Position numbers and translations under genes: made by a program
The notes under the pieces: generated by a model
What the model was told of the DNA's origin: nothing
What the model saw: only the letters and a program-made list of their open reading frames with translations
Database searches by the model: none
Assembly: GCF_042646425.1 (NCBI RefSeq)
Contig: NZ_JBHRTR010000007.1
Location: forward strand, 1-64,000
Direction: 5' to 3'
Origin: Marinibaculum pumilum
GTDB taxonomy: Bacteria > Pseudomonadota > Alphaproteobacteria > Ferrovibrionales > Ferrovibrionaceae
Length of the DNA stretch: 64,000 nt
Shown here: positions 50,594-59,113 of the stretch, in pieces
Position numbering within the stretch: position 1 is the stretch's first letter
How the letters are laid out: every line of letters starts with the position of its first letter

Positions 50594-51052
50594 TCAGCCC
50601 TCCATGATCTCGGCGGCGCGATGGATCGCGGCGCGGATGCGATGGTAGGTGGCGCAACGGCAGGCATTGCCCCACATGGCGGCGTCGATATCACCGTCCG
50701 TCGGCTTCGGCGTGTCGCGCAGCAGCGCCGTGGCGCTCATCATCTGGCCGGACTGGCAATAGCCGCATTGCGGCACGGCCAGTTCCTCCCAGGCGGCCTG
50801 GATCGCCTTCGCTTCCTTGCCGGAGATCGCCTCGATGGTGGTGATCTCCATCCCGGCGGCGTCGGCGGCCATGGTCTGGCAGGACCGGATCGGCGTGCCG
50901 TCGGCCTGTACGGTGCAGGCACCGCACATCGCGATGCCGCAGCCGAATTTCGGTCCCGTGATCTTGAGTTCGTCCCGCAGCACCCACAGCAATGGCGTGT
51001 CGTCCTCGACATCCACCTGGCGCTGCTCGCCATTCACCTTGAGCGTGATCAT
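50594..51052 (-). CDS. 2Fe-2S subunit of the molybdenum aldehyde oxidase (IorA-like)
   Basis: A 152-residue protein with two 2Fe-2S clusters: the plant-type ferredoxin motif CGIAMCGACT with a later Cys in RSCQT, and the alpha-helical domain motifs CGYCQSG and ACRCATY. It passes electrons from the molybdenum site. It has no signal and should travel with the Tat-tagged large subunit. ATG 51052 follows GGGAGGAG; the large-subunit start is two bases after its stop. Confidence 0.93.
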   Translation of the reverse strand: MITLKVNGEQRQVDVEDDTPLLWVLRDELKITGPKFGCGIAMCGACTVQADGTPIRSCQTMAADAAGMEITTIEAISGKEAKAIQAAWEELAVPQCGYCQSGQMMSATALLRDTPKPTDGDIDAAMWGNACRCATYHRIRAAIHRAAEIMEG

Positions 51053-51346
51053 CCGGTCTCCTCCCGTTATGGCCAGGAGATGAGGCGCATGGTGACGCAT
51101 GTGGCGGCGCCCGTGATGGCGGCCGCGGCGCCGCAGCCCGCGCGGGCGTGCGGCTCATGCCGGGTGGCGCGGCCGCATGCGGGTCAGGTCTCTGCGATCA
51201 TCTCCTGCCGGACGTGGCGGCCCTTCCAGGACTCTCGTTCGTCCGATACGGGTAGTGTTGCGCTCAATACAGCCGTGAATCAAGCGCAGGGACCACGGAA
51301 GCAACCTTCCGGGCGATCACGTTTTCACCGATGCACGCGCCTGGGG

Positions 51347-52933
51347 TCAGTCCGCGAGGCGGCGGAAGCGGGGCCGGTCAGGGCCGTCCAGGGCGCCGGT
51401 GTCGAAGTCCAGGACGAAGCTGCGGATACCGCCCTGGATGCCGGGCTCGAACTGCAGGAAGCCCATCGGGTCTTCCATCCCGCGCGCCGCGGGGTCGGGA
51501 AAGTGCACCGCGAAGATGTCGCCATCCCAGTGGGTCAGCGCGATCTGGGTGTTGCGCGGGCCCACCGTCAGGAGCAGCGGGGCGGACCCGTCCGCATCCA
51601 CCGCGACCCGGCCGAAGATCGGGCTGTCGTAGAGCCCGGCATAGGCGGCGAGCGGCAGCGCGGGCCGCGGGTTCGCCGGCGGCGATTGCAGCACCTCACG
51701 CTCGGCCGCGTCGCGGGCCGCCGCGGCCTGCAGCAGGAGCGCGCCATGATCCACCGCCGGCCGGCCGCGCATCGCGTCCAGGAAACGGTTGCCGATGGCG
51801 TCGCCGGCACCCGGCAGGGCGAGATTGGTGAGCACGACGATGCCGACCTTCCGGTCGGGGTCGAAGCCCAGGAAGCTGGCGAAGCCGTTGGTGCCGCCGT
51901 TGTGCCAGATCACCCGGCCGGCCGCGTCGCTGCCGGCGACCAGGCCACTGGCATAGGAACCGCCCTGCACCACCGCCACCTGCGGCAGCCAGGTATGGGT
52001 CAGAGCCGCCTCGCCGATCACGGTCGTCCCGTCGACCGTGCCCCGGTTGATCTGCAGCCGCAGCCATTGCGCCATGTCGACGATGTTGGAGTTGATGTTG
52101 CCCGCCGCGCCGACATTGTAGAAGTCTTCGTCGAACGGGATCGGATGGATCGCACCGCCGGAGCGGCTGTGGCCGACGGCATGGTTGGCCGCGCCGGAGA
52201 TCGCCGCGGCCGTGTTGCTGGTGGCCGTCATGCCGAGCGGGCTCAGGATCCGGTCGCGCAGGAAGCTCTCCCAGGACGCGGCATCGCCGGCCTTCATCAC
52301 CACCTGCTCCGCCACCAGGTGCAGCACGTTCTGGTAGCCGAAGGTGGTGCGGAAGCTGCTGACCGGCGCGACATGGCGGATGGCGTCGATCATCGCCTGC
52401 CGGTCATAGCCCAGCACCACCATCTCTCCCAGCACGTAGGGGGGCATGCCGCTGCGCTGCGCCAGCAGGTCGATCACCCGGAACTCCGCCGTGACCCAGG
52501 GATCCATCATGCGGAAGCCGGGCACCAGGTCGACCACCCGGTCGTCCCAGGCCAGCCGCCCCCGGTCGACCAGCCAGGCTTCGGTCCCGGCGGCGAAGGA
52601 CTTGGTGATCGAGCCGATCTGGAACAGGGTCTCCGGGTCCACCGCCGCACTGCCGCCGAGCTGGCGCTGGCCGAAGCCGCGTGCATGCACCAGACGGTCG
52701 TCGGCGACGATGCCGATCGCCACGCCGGGAATGCCGGCCTGCGCCATGAAAGCCTCGACATAGCTTTCGAAGGCGGGAAGGGCTGCCTCGACCTCGGCCT
52801 GGGAGGTTTCGGCCGCCTGTGGGCGCGGTGCCGCAGCGGCATGGAGGACGAAGGCCAGTGCGGCGAGGATCAGGGCCGCCGTGGTGCGGCGCATGGTGGC
52901 GATAAAAAGGGCTGCAGGGCGCGAAGCGCGCAT
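51347..52933 (-). CDS. Exported beta-lactamase-fold serine hydrolase
   Basis: A 528-residue preprotein with an N-terminal signal (RRTTAALILAALAFVLHAAAA) and a class C beta-lactamase-like domain: nucleophile in SITKSF (SxxK, near residue 107), YQN as the YxN motif, and HNGGTNG near residue 310. A C-terminal extension of about 150 residues forms a beta-rich domain (LPLAAYAGLYDSPIFG). It is probably a peptidase or esterase rather than an antibiotic-resistance enzyme. GGGGGA lies before ATG 52933. Confidence 0.85.
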   Translation of the reverse strand: MRASRPAALFIATMRRTTAALILAALAFVLHAAAAPRPQAAETSQAEVEAALPAFESYVEAFMAQAGIPGVAIGIVADDRLVHARGFGQRQLGGSAAVDPETLFQIGSITKSFAAGTEAWLVDRGRLAWDDRVVDLVPGFRMMDPWVTAEFRVIDLLAQRSGMPPYVLGEMVVLGYDRQAMIDAIRHVAPVSSFRTTFGYQNVLHLVAEQVVMKAGDAASWESFLRDRILSPLGMTATSNTAAAISGAANHAVGHSRSGGAIHPIPFDEDFYNVGAAGNINSNIVDMAQWLRLQINRGTVDGTTVIGEAALTHTWLPQVAVVQGGSYASGLVAGSDAAGRVIWHNGGTNGFASFLGFDPDRKVGIVVLTNLALPGAGDAIGNRFLDAMRGRPAVDHGALLLQAAAARDAAEREVLQSPPANPRPALPLAAYAGLYDSPIFGRVAVDADGSAPLLLTVGPRNTQIALTHWDGDIFAVHFPDPAARGMEDPMGFLQFEPGIQGGIRSFVLDFDTGALDGPDRPRFRRLAD

Positions 52934-53114
52934 CGGAATCCCCCGATCGGTGCCGCCCGGTTCGGGCCGGCGGATGCAGCCGCGGCAAGTGTCGCCGAAC
53001 GGCCTGTTCTTGCAAGCCCGAAATTCCGCGCCGGGCGGTGGCAGGAAGGACGAACGGTCCCTACCCTCGCGGCGGTTGAACGGTGCAGCGCGCACGAGGA
53101 CGGGGGAGCGGCAC

Positions 53115-53525
53115 ATGACGGAGCCGATGCAGGTGCGGATGATCGGCGTCACGATCCGCCGGCCCTGGCGGCAGGTGTACGACTTCGCCGCCGAGCCGCG
53201 GAACATGCCGCGCTGGGCCTCCGGCCTCGGTGCCGGCCTGCGCCACGAGGAGGGCGCGTGGATCGCCGACGGGCCGGAGGGCCCGGTCCGGGTCCGTTTC
53301 AGCGAGCGCAACCCGTTCGGCGTGCTCGATCATCGGGTCGTGCTGGCGCCGGGGGTGGAGATCCTGGTTCCGATGCGGGTCCTGCCCAATGGCGACGGCG
53401 CGGAGGTGCAGCTGGTGCTGTTCCGCCAGCCCGGCGTGACGGACGAACGCTTCGCCGCCGACGCCGACTGGGTCGCCCGCGACCTGGATGCGCTGAAGCG
53501 CCTGCTGGAGGCGATGCCGGACTGA
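53115..53525 (+). CDS. SRPBCC-family (START-like) protein
   Basis: A 136-residue small-molecule-binding fold protein: VTIRRPWRQVYDFAAEPRNMPRWASGL is the usual SRPBCC lead, followed by alternating beta-strands (VRVRFSERNPFGVLDHRVVL) and a final helix (ARDLDALKRLLEAM). Such proteins bind hydrophobic ligands or act as cyclases; this one has no assigned function. GGGGGAG sits seven bases before ATG 53115. It is divergent from the serine hydrolase and converges on the HIBADH-family gene with 6 bases between. Confidence 0.8.
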   Translation: MTEPMQVRMIGVTIRRPWRQVYDFAAEPRNMPRWASGLGAGLRHEEGAWIADGPEGPVRVRFSERNPFGVLDHRVVLAPGVEILVPMRVLPNGDGAEVQLVLFRQPGVTDERFAADADWVARDLDALKRLLEAMPD

Positions 53526-53531
53526 ACCGGA

Positions 53532-54416
53532 TCAGCTCTGCAGATCCGCCTCCAGAACGGTGATCGCCAGGGAATTGTCCGCCGTCGCGCCCAGACGGTC
53601 GCGGGCGGTGGCCCAGCGTTCCTCCGTCAGGTTCGCCATCGGCGCAGCCATCTTCATGGCCCGGCCCAGGTCGGCGGCGATCTTCACGTCCTTGGCCAGC
53701 AGGCCGACGGCGAAGCCGGTAGCGAACTTCTCCCCCACCACATGGTCCTTCATCACCACGTCGGTGTGGAAGTTGCGCCCCGTGGAGACGTTCATGATCT
53801 CCACCATCGTGCCCGGGTCGAGGCCGAAGCGGCGGCCGATCAGCATCGCCTCCGCGGTCGCGACATAGCTGGCCGCTGCCACCATGTTGTTCAGCGCCTT
53901 CATGGCATGGCCGCTGCCCAGCCCGCCGGTGCGGAACAGCCGCGCGCCCATCGCCTGCAGCACGGGCTGTGCCGCCTCGATCGCGGCCGCGTCGTCACCG
54001 CCGATCATGATCGCCAGCTCGCCGGTCTTGGCCCGCGCCACGCCGCCGGAGACCGGCGCGTCGAGCAGCACGGCGCCGCGCTCGGCCAGAACCGGGCCCA
54101 GCTCCTTCGTGCCGACCGGTTCCGAGGAAGACATGTCGATGATGATGCAGCCGGGCTTCAGGCCGGCCGCGAAGGCGCCGCCCTCGGCCGCAGTCAGCAC
54201 CTCGCGCACGATGGCGCCTGTCGGCAGCATGCAGACCACGACCTCGTTCGCCGCCACCTCGCCCAGGCCGGCGGCGGCGCGGCCGCCGACCTCCGCGGCG
54301 AAGCGGCCGGCCAGGTCGGGATCGGCGTCCTGCACCGTCACGTCATGGCCGGCGGCCACCAGGTTGGCGGCCATGGGCCAGCCCATATTGCCGATGCCGA
54401 TGAAGCCGATCCGCAT
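53532..54416 (-). CDS. 3-Hydroxyisobutyrate dehydrogenase-family oxidoreductase (first copy)
   Basis: A 294-residue NAD(P)-dependent beta-hydroxyacid dehydrogenase. The Rossmann motif GFIGIGNMGWPMA is at residues 4-16, the substrate loop DAPVSGGVARA near residue 119, the catalytic Lys in HAMKALNNM near residue 173, and KDVKIA near residue 243. Substrate may be 3-hydroxyisobutyrate, tartronate or similar. AGGGGGAGG precedes ATG 54416. It is the last gene of an operon with the EthD-CMD fusion and an amidase. Confidence 0.88.
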   Translation of the reverse strand: MRIGFIGIGNMGWPMAANLVAAGHDVTVQDADPDLAGRFAAEVGGRAAAGLGEVAANEVVVCMLPTGAIVREVLTAAEGGAFAAGLKPGCIIIDMSSSEPVGTKELGPVLAERGAVLLDAPVSGGVARAKTGELAIMIGGDDAAAIEAAQPVLQAMGARLFRTGGLGSGHAMKALNNMVAAASYVATAEAMLIGRRFGLDPGTMVEIMNVSTGRNFHTDVVMKDHVVGEKFATGFAVGLLAKDVKIAADLGRAMKMAAPMANLTEERWATARDRLGATADNSLAITVLEADLQS

Positions 54417-54464
54417 GTCGGTCCTCCCCCTTCTGCGCGTGTTGCCTGTCTCAGCGGGACCGGA

Positions 54465-55175
54465 TCACTCCAGCCCCATCTCCTTCAGTACCTCGGTGGC
54501 GTTGCGGAAGCTGTCCACCGCGGCGGGGACACCGGCATAGATCATCGTGTGCAGCAGCACCTCGCGGATCTCCGTCGGGCTGGCGCCGTTGGCGATCGCG
54601 CCGCGGACATGGGTGCGCAGCTCGTTGGGCCGCGCCAACGCCACCAGCATCGCCATGGTGATCATCGAGCGCGTCTTGCGGTCGATATGCTGGCGCTGCC
54701 AGATCTCGCCGAAGCAGTAGCGGGTCACCAGGTCCTGCATCGGGCCGGTGAAATCGGTGGCGGCGGCGATCTGGTCCTCTGCGCCCGCTGCGCCGAACAT
54801 GTCGCGGCGCACCTCCAGCCCGGCGGCGAAGGCCTCTTCCGCCGTCGCCGGTATTCCGGGCCGGCCGGGCCCCGCCGCCTCGGTGTCGAAATGCAGGACG
54901 GTCAGCCCGCCGGTGGCGTAGTTCTCGGTATCGGCGTGGACCTGGCGGCCGATCTCGGACTCCATCGCCGCCGCCATCGCCGCGGCGTTGGCGAACTCGC
55001 CCTCGAAGATGCAGAAATACGGAGAGTCGGCGCCGACCCCGGCGACGTCGAAGGCGAAGCGGCTGGCCTTCAGGCCCGGCAGCTTCGCCGCCAGCGGCAG
55101 GTGGGTCTCCACATAGTAGCGGCGGAAATGCTCCGGATCCTTCGGATGTCCGTAGAGCACGACGAGCTTGTGCAT
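54465..55175 (-). CDS. EthD domain fused to a carboxymuconolactone decarboxylase-like domain
   Basis: A 236-residue two-domain protein. Residues 1-100 are an EthD-type ferredoxin-like fold (MHKLVVLYGHPKDPEHFRRY, YFCIFEGEFAN). Residues 110-236 are a CMD/AhpD-like all-helical domain close to PcaC (GLEVRRDMFGA, NELRTHVRGAIANGASPTEIREVLLH). The CMD part has no CxxC pair, so it resembles 4-carboxymuconolactone decarboxylase rather than AhpD. The fusion in one frame is intact. It lies between an amidase and an oxidoreductase gene on the same strand, which suggests catabolism of an unidentified compound. Confidence 0.82.
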   Translation of the reverse strand: MHKLVVLYGHPKDPEHFRRYYVETHLPLAAKLPGLKASRFAFDVAGVGADSPYFCIFEGEFANAAAMAAAMESEIGRQVHADTENYATGGLTVLHFDTEAAGPGRPGIPATAEEAFAAGLEVRRDMFGAAGAEDQIAAATDFTGPMQDLVTRYCFGEIWQRQHIDRKTRSMITMAMLVALARPNELRTHVRGAIANGASPTEIREVLLHTMIYAGVPAAVDSFRNATEVLKEMGLE

Positions 55176-55209
55176 GGCCTGGCCTTTCGGTCGGGTGAAA
55201 ATGCGGGGG

Positions 55210-56640
55210 TCAGATCTTCGGTGTCGGGATCGCCGGCAGGGCGGCGGCGACGGTCTCCGCCACCGCCAGCAGGGCGCGGTCGCCGCCGGGCGGGCCGTCC
55301 AGTTCCAGCGCCACCGGCAGGCCGGCGTCGGTGATCCCGGCCGGCAGGCTGATGCCCGGCACGCCGGCATTGCTGCCGGGATCGGTGTTGCGGATCGTGG
55401 TCATGAAGGTCGGCACCTTCTGCCCGTTCAGCAGGGTCTCCTCGTCGTCGCCGATCGGCGGTGCGGGCAGCGGCACGGTGGGGAAGACGAAGGCGTCGAC
55501 ACTGTATTTCGCCAGCCCGTCGCGGTAGGCGGCGATCAGGCGCGGGCGCTGCTCCTCCACCGCCACCTTCCAGGCCGCCTCCGCCGCCTCCGGGGCCTGC
55601 GCCAGCAGGGCATCGAACAGCCCCTTCACGTCGGGGCTGGCGACATGCGGCGCGATATCTGCGGCACGCAGGTCCAGCCCGGCGGCGGCCAGATAGGCGT
55701 CCAGGTCGACCCGGCCCTCATGGAACACGATCGGGAAGCCGACCGCGGCCGTCAGCTCCGCGATGCCGGGCAGGTCGACCTCCACCAGCTGGATGCCGGC
55801 ATCGCGCAGCCGCGCCAGGGCGTCGCGGCAGAGGCGGCCCGTCTCCTCGTCCAGCCCTTCCCAGAAATGGCTCTGCGGCACGCCGAGGCGGATATCCGCC
55901 GGCGCCTTCGCCGGCAGCGGCGCATCCTCGCCGGTGACGATGCCGTCCAGCAGCGCCAGGTCGGCGATTGTGCGGGCCAGCGGACCGGCCGTGTCGCGGG
56001 TGGAGGAGATCGGCACGATGCCCGCCTGCGGCCAGCGTCCCGTCGTCGGGCGCAGGCCCATCACGCCGCAGAACGCCGCCGGCACCCGGACCGAGCCGCC
56101 GGTATCGGTGCCGATGCCGGCAGGCACGATGCGCGCGCCGACCGCGGCGCCGGTGCCGCCGCTGGAGCCGCCCGGCACCCGCGTCGGGTCGTAGGGATTG
56201 CGCACCGCGCCGAAGGCGGCGTTGTTGCTGGTGATGCCGTAGGCCAGCTCGTGCATGCCGGCCTTGCCGAACAGCACCGCGCCGGCGTCGAACAGCGCCT
56301 GGGCGACCGGCGCGTTGCGCTTCGGCCGGTGGTCGCGCAGCGCCGGCGTGCCGGCGGCGGTCGGCAGGGCGGTGGTGTCGATATTGTCCTTCAGGGTCAG
56401 CGGCACGCCGCAGAGCGGCGGCAGGGTGCCGCCGGCGGCGCGGGCCTTGTCGGCGGCGCGGGCATCGGCCAGCACCGCATCCGCGTCGAAGAAGGCGAAG
56501 GCGTTCAGCCCGGCGGCCCGTTCCGCCTGCGCCAGGCAGGCCTGCGCCGCCGCCTCCGCGGTCAGCGCGCCGTCGCGGATCGCGGCGGCCAACGCGGCGA
56601 CGCCCATCTCGTGAATGGCCTGGTCATGTTTGCCCGGCAT
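55210..56640 (-). CDS. Amidase signature family enzyme (second copy)
   Basis: A 476-residue amidase, similar in style to mandelamide or indoleacetamide hydrolases. The triad is visible: Lys in LTLKDNIDT (near residue 84), cis-Ser in PGGSSGGTGAAVGA and nucleophile Ser in TDTGGSVRVPAAF. It has no signal and acts in the cytoplasm. ATG 56640 has a strong GGAGGAGGGGG site. It heads an operon with the EthD-CMD fusion and HIBADH-family genes. It is not closely like the amidase at 28258. Confidence 0.9.
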   Translation of the reverse strand: MPGKHDQAIHEMGVAALAAAIRDGALTAEAAAQACLAQAERAAGLNAFAFFDADAVLADARAADKARAAGGTLPPLCGVPLTLKDNIDTTALPTAAGTPALRDHRPKRNAPVAQALFDAGAVLFGKAGMHELAYGITSNNAAFGAVRNPYDPTRVPGGSSGGTGAAVGARIVPAGIGTDTGGSVRVPAAFCGVMGLRPTTGRWPQAGIVPISSTRDTAGPLARTIADLALLDGIVTGEDAPLPAKAPADIRLGVPQSHFWEGLDEETGRLCRDALARLRDAGIQLVEVDLPGIAELTAAVGFPIVFHEGRVDLDAYLAAAGLDLRAADIAPHVASPDVKGLFDALLAQAPEAAEAAWKVAVEEQRPRLIAAYRDGLAKYSVDAFVFPTVPLPAPPIGDDEETLLNGQKVPTFMTTIRNTDPGSNAGVPGISLPAGITDAGLPVALELDGPPGGDRALLAVAETVAAALPAIPTPKI

Positions 56641-56758
56641 GGCACCCCCTCCTCCTTCGTGACGGGCCGCGCCTTGATCGGCGGCCGCGCAGACGCGACG
56701 CTAGCCGCTGTTCGCCAGGACGCAAGTCGACAGACAGAAGGCAAGGGGGAAAGCGACG

Positions 56759-57757
56759 ATGGAGTACGCGGACGGTATGGAATATGCGCGGCTGGGCCGC
56801 ACCGGGCTGGAGGTCTCCCGCATCTGCCTTGGCTGCATGACCTACGGCGATCCGCCGCGCGGCAATCATCGCTGGACCCTGGACGAGGCGACGGCCCGGC
56901 CGTTCTTCACCCGGGCGCTGGACCTGGGGATCAATTTCTTCGACACCGCGAATGTCTATTCCGACGGCTCCAGCGAGGAATATCTGGGCCGGGCGATCAA
57001 GGACCTGATCCCGCGGGAGGAGGTGGTGATCGCCACCAAGGTGCATGGCCGCATGCGCCCCGGTCCGAACGGCGGCGGCCTGTCGCGGGCGGCGATCATG
57101 ATGGAGATCGACCATTCGCTGCGCCGCCTGGGCACCGACCATGTCGACCTCTACCAGATCCATCGCTGGGACTATGCCACCCCGATCGAGGAGGTGATGG
57201 AGGCGCTGCACGACGTGGTGAAGGCCGGCAAGGCCCGCTATATCGGCGCCTCCTCGATGCATGCCTGGCAGTTCGCGAAGGCGCAGCAGGTGGCGGAGCG
57301 CAACGGCTGGACCCGCTTCGTGTCGATGCAGAACCATCTGAGCCTGCTGTACCGGGAGGAGGAGCGGGAGATGATCCCGCTCTGCCAGGACCAGGGGGTC
57401 GGCCTGATCCCGTGGAGCCCGCTGGCCCGCGGCAAGCTGACCCGCCCCTGGGACGCGAGCTCCGCCCGGTCGGAGACCGACGAGCTGGGCAAGCGGATCT
57501 ACGCCACCATGCCGGAAGCCGATGCCGCCGTGGTCGCCAGGGTCGGCGCGGTGGCGGAGGCCCGCGGCATCCCGCGCGCGCAGGTGGCGCTGGCCTGGGT
57601 GCTGAACAAGCCCGGGGTCGTGGCACCGATCATCGGCGCCTCGAAGGAGAGCCACCTGGACGATGCGGTCGCGGCGCTGAAGGTGAAGCTGACCGAGGAC
57701 GAGGTGAAGACCCTGGAGGAGGCGTACAGGCCGCATCCGGTGCTGGGTTTCCGCTGA
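56759..57757 (+). CDS. Aldo/keto reductase
   Basis: A 332-residue NADPH-dependent oxidoreductase of the YajO/general stress Gsp69-like group. The catalytic set is DTANVY (Asp and Tyr near residues 62-67), Lys in ATKVHGRM near residue 97, and His in LYQIHRWD near residue 138. AAGGGGGAAAG lies before ATG 56759; ATG 56777 is an alternative. It is divergent from the amidase operon, sharing a 118-bp intergenic region. Confidence 0.92.
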   Translation: MEYADGMEYARLGRTGLEVSRICLGCMTYGDPPRGNHRWTLDEATARPFFTRALDLGINFFDTANVYSDGSSEEYLGRAIKDLIPREEVVIATKVHGRMRPGPNGGGLSRAAIMMEIDHSLRRLGTDHVDLYQIHRWDYATPIEEVMEALHDVVKAGKARYIGASSMHAWQFAKAQQVAERNGWTRFVSMQNHLSLLYREEEREMIPLCQDQGVGLIPWSPLARGKLTRPWDASSARSETDELGKRIYATMPEADAAVVARVGAVAEARGIPRAQVALAWVLNKPGVVAPIIGASKESHLDDAVAALKVKLTEDEVKTLEEAYRPHPVLGFR

Positions 57758-57826
57758 GGGGCTGGTCGCCGCGCCTCTCCGGACCAGATTCGCCTGCAGG
57801 CAGTATCTCAGGCGGAGGATCCGACG

Positions 57827-58453
57827 ATGACGGGATGGTTCCGGACGGGTGTCGCGGCGGCAGGGCTGCTGGTGCTGCTGCTGGCGGCCGGTGGTGGTGG
57901 TGCCGCGGCGGCGGAGCTGTCCGCCCTGCGGCAGGGCGGCTACGTGATCTATTTCCGGCATGCGGACACCGACTTCTCCAGCCGCGACCGGATCGAGGGC
58001 CCCGGCGACTGGCGCAGTTGCGACCCGGAGCGGATGCGCCAGCTGTCCGATACCGGCCGGGCGGAGGCGGTCGCCGTGGGGCGGGCGATCCGCGCCGCCG
58101 GCATCCCGGTCGGCCGGGTGGTGGCCAGCGAGTATTGCCGCACAGTGCAGACCGCCGAACTGCTGGACCTGGGTCCGGTGGAGGCGGGCACGGCGATCTT
58201 CAACATGCGGGCGCAGGATTATGTCGGCGGGCGGGATTCGCTGATGGCGACCGCGCGGGCGCTGCTGAACGAGCCGCCGCCGGCCGGCAGCAACACGGTG
58301 GCGGTGGCGCACGGTAATCTGGGACGCGCGGTGCTGCAGGTCAGCCTCGGCCAGGGCGAGGCCGTCGTGCTGCAGCCAGGCGGTGCCGGCGGTCCGGAGG
58401 TGGTCGGCGTGTTGGGCCCGGCGGACTGGGAGCGGTTCGCCCAGAGTGAATAA
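57827..58453 (+). CDS. Exported histidine phosphatase family protein
   Basis: A 208-residue preprotein with a signal segment (VAAAGLLVLLLAAGGGGAAAA) and a phosphoglycerate-mutase-like domain. The phosphohistidine loop reads YFRHADTD near residue 43 in place of the classic RHGET, and the second His is in VAHGNLGRA near residue 163. Export means it acts on a periplasmic phosphoester, not glycolysis. GGAGG lies before ATG 57827. A large inverted repeat follows its stop. Confidence 0.85.
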   Translation: MTGWFRTGVAAAGLLVLLLAAGGGGAAAAELSALRQGGYVIYFRHADTDFSSRDRIEGPGDWRSCDPERMRQLSDTGRAEAVAVGRAIRAAGIPVGRVVASEYCRTVQTAELLDLGPVEAGTAIFNMRAQDYVGGRDSLMATARALLNEPPPAGSNTVAVAHGNLGRAVLQVSLGQGEAVVLQPGGAGGPEVVGVLGPADWERFAQSE

Positions 58454-58481
58454 GGGGGCGAACAGGCGTTGCGACCGCGAT

Positions 58482-58576
58482 CGTCATCCCGGGCCTGACC
58501 CGGGATCCATTCCGCCAGCTTCCAGGCTTCTCGCCCTTTTGCGGAATGGATTCTCGGGTCAAGCCCGAGAATGACG
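58482..58576. repeat. Large nested inverted repeat between convergent genes
   Basis: The arms at 58482-58515 and 58541-58576 are near-perfect reverse complements: both outer ends read CGTCAT and both inner ends read ATCCATTCCGC in arm orientation. Each arm also contains its own palindrome (CCCGGG-CCTGA-CCCGGG-like on the left, TCTCGGG-TCAAG-CCCGAGA on the right). Differences between the arms are such that the pairing inside each arm is kept. This is the design of dispersed chromosomal palindromes common in alphaproteobacteria; it could also terminate transcription from both sides. Confidence 0.85.
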
Positions 58577-58610
58577 CCATTTCAGTCAGACCGGGGACGG
58601 TCCGGCGTCG

Positions 58611-59102
58611 TCAGCCCTCCGCTGCGTGGGCCGAACCTGGCGGGTCGTGGTAGCGGCTGGAATAGAATACCAGCGGTGGCGCGTCGCTATGCTCGCAGTG
58701 CGAGACCTCGGCGATGAACAGGCTGTGGTCGCCGACATCCACCTGGCGGACCAGCTCGCAGGCGAAGAAGGCGGTGCAGCCGGCCAGCCGGGGCAGCCCG
58801 GCGACCAGGTCGTAGTCCGGCGCCAGCCGGGCCACCGGCCGGCCGGCGAAATGGGTCGACAGGCCCTGCGCGCCCTGCGGCAGGACATTGACGCCATAGC
58901 GGCCGCCGGCGGCGATGGCGCGGTGCATCCGCCCCGGCATCACCGAGACCAGGACCGTCGGCGGCGACAGGCTGACGGTGACGAAGCTGTTCGCCGTCAT
59001 GCCGTTGAGGCCGCCCCCGCCGTCGGGTACCGTCACCACGGTGACCCCGGTGACGAAGCGCGAGGCGGCCGCACGGAAGGCCACGGGGCTGGCATGCTCC
59101 AC
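58611..59102 (-). CDS. StyB-like flavin reductase
   Basis: A 163-residue flavin reductase domain protein that would supply reduced FAD to the monooxygenase encoded just upstream. Marks: FRAAASRFVTGVTVVTV at the N-terminus, GMTANSFVTVSLSPPTVLVSV, and a final HSLFIAEVSHCEH. The start is unclear because no ATG is available: GTG 59102 or TTG 59108 lie just after the monooxygenase stop at 59114. The StyA-StyB order and closeness indicate one two-component system. Confidence 0.85.
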   Translation of the reverse strand: MEHASPVAFRAAASRFVTGVTVVTVPDGGGGLNGMTANSFVTVSLSPPTVLVSVMPGRMHRAIAAGGRYGVNVLPQGAQGLSTHFAGRPVARLAPDYDLVAGLPRLAGCTAFFACELVRQVDVGDHSLFIAEVSHCEHSDAPPLVFYSSRYHDPPGSAHAAEG

Positions 59103-59113
59103 CGGCAACGGCT

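Noticed and set aside
48405..50648. 747-codon plus-strand frame opposite the molybdenum enzyme gene
   Set aside because: Antisense shadow of a well-supported gene.
50621..53563. 980-codon plus-strand frame
   Set aside because: Runs antisense through two genes and an intergenic region; composition typical of high-GC shadows.
55168..58317. 1049-codon plus-strand frame
   Set aside because: Covers the amidase antisense and then the aldo-keto reductase in the wrong frame; no coherent domain.
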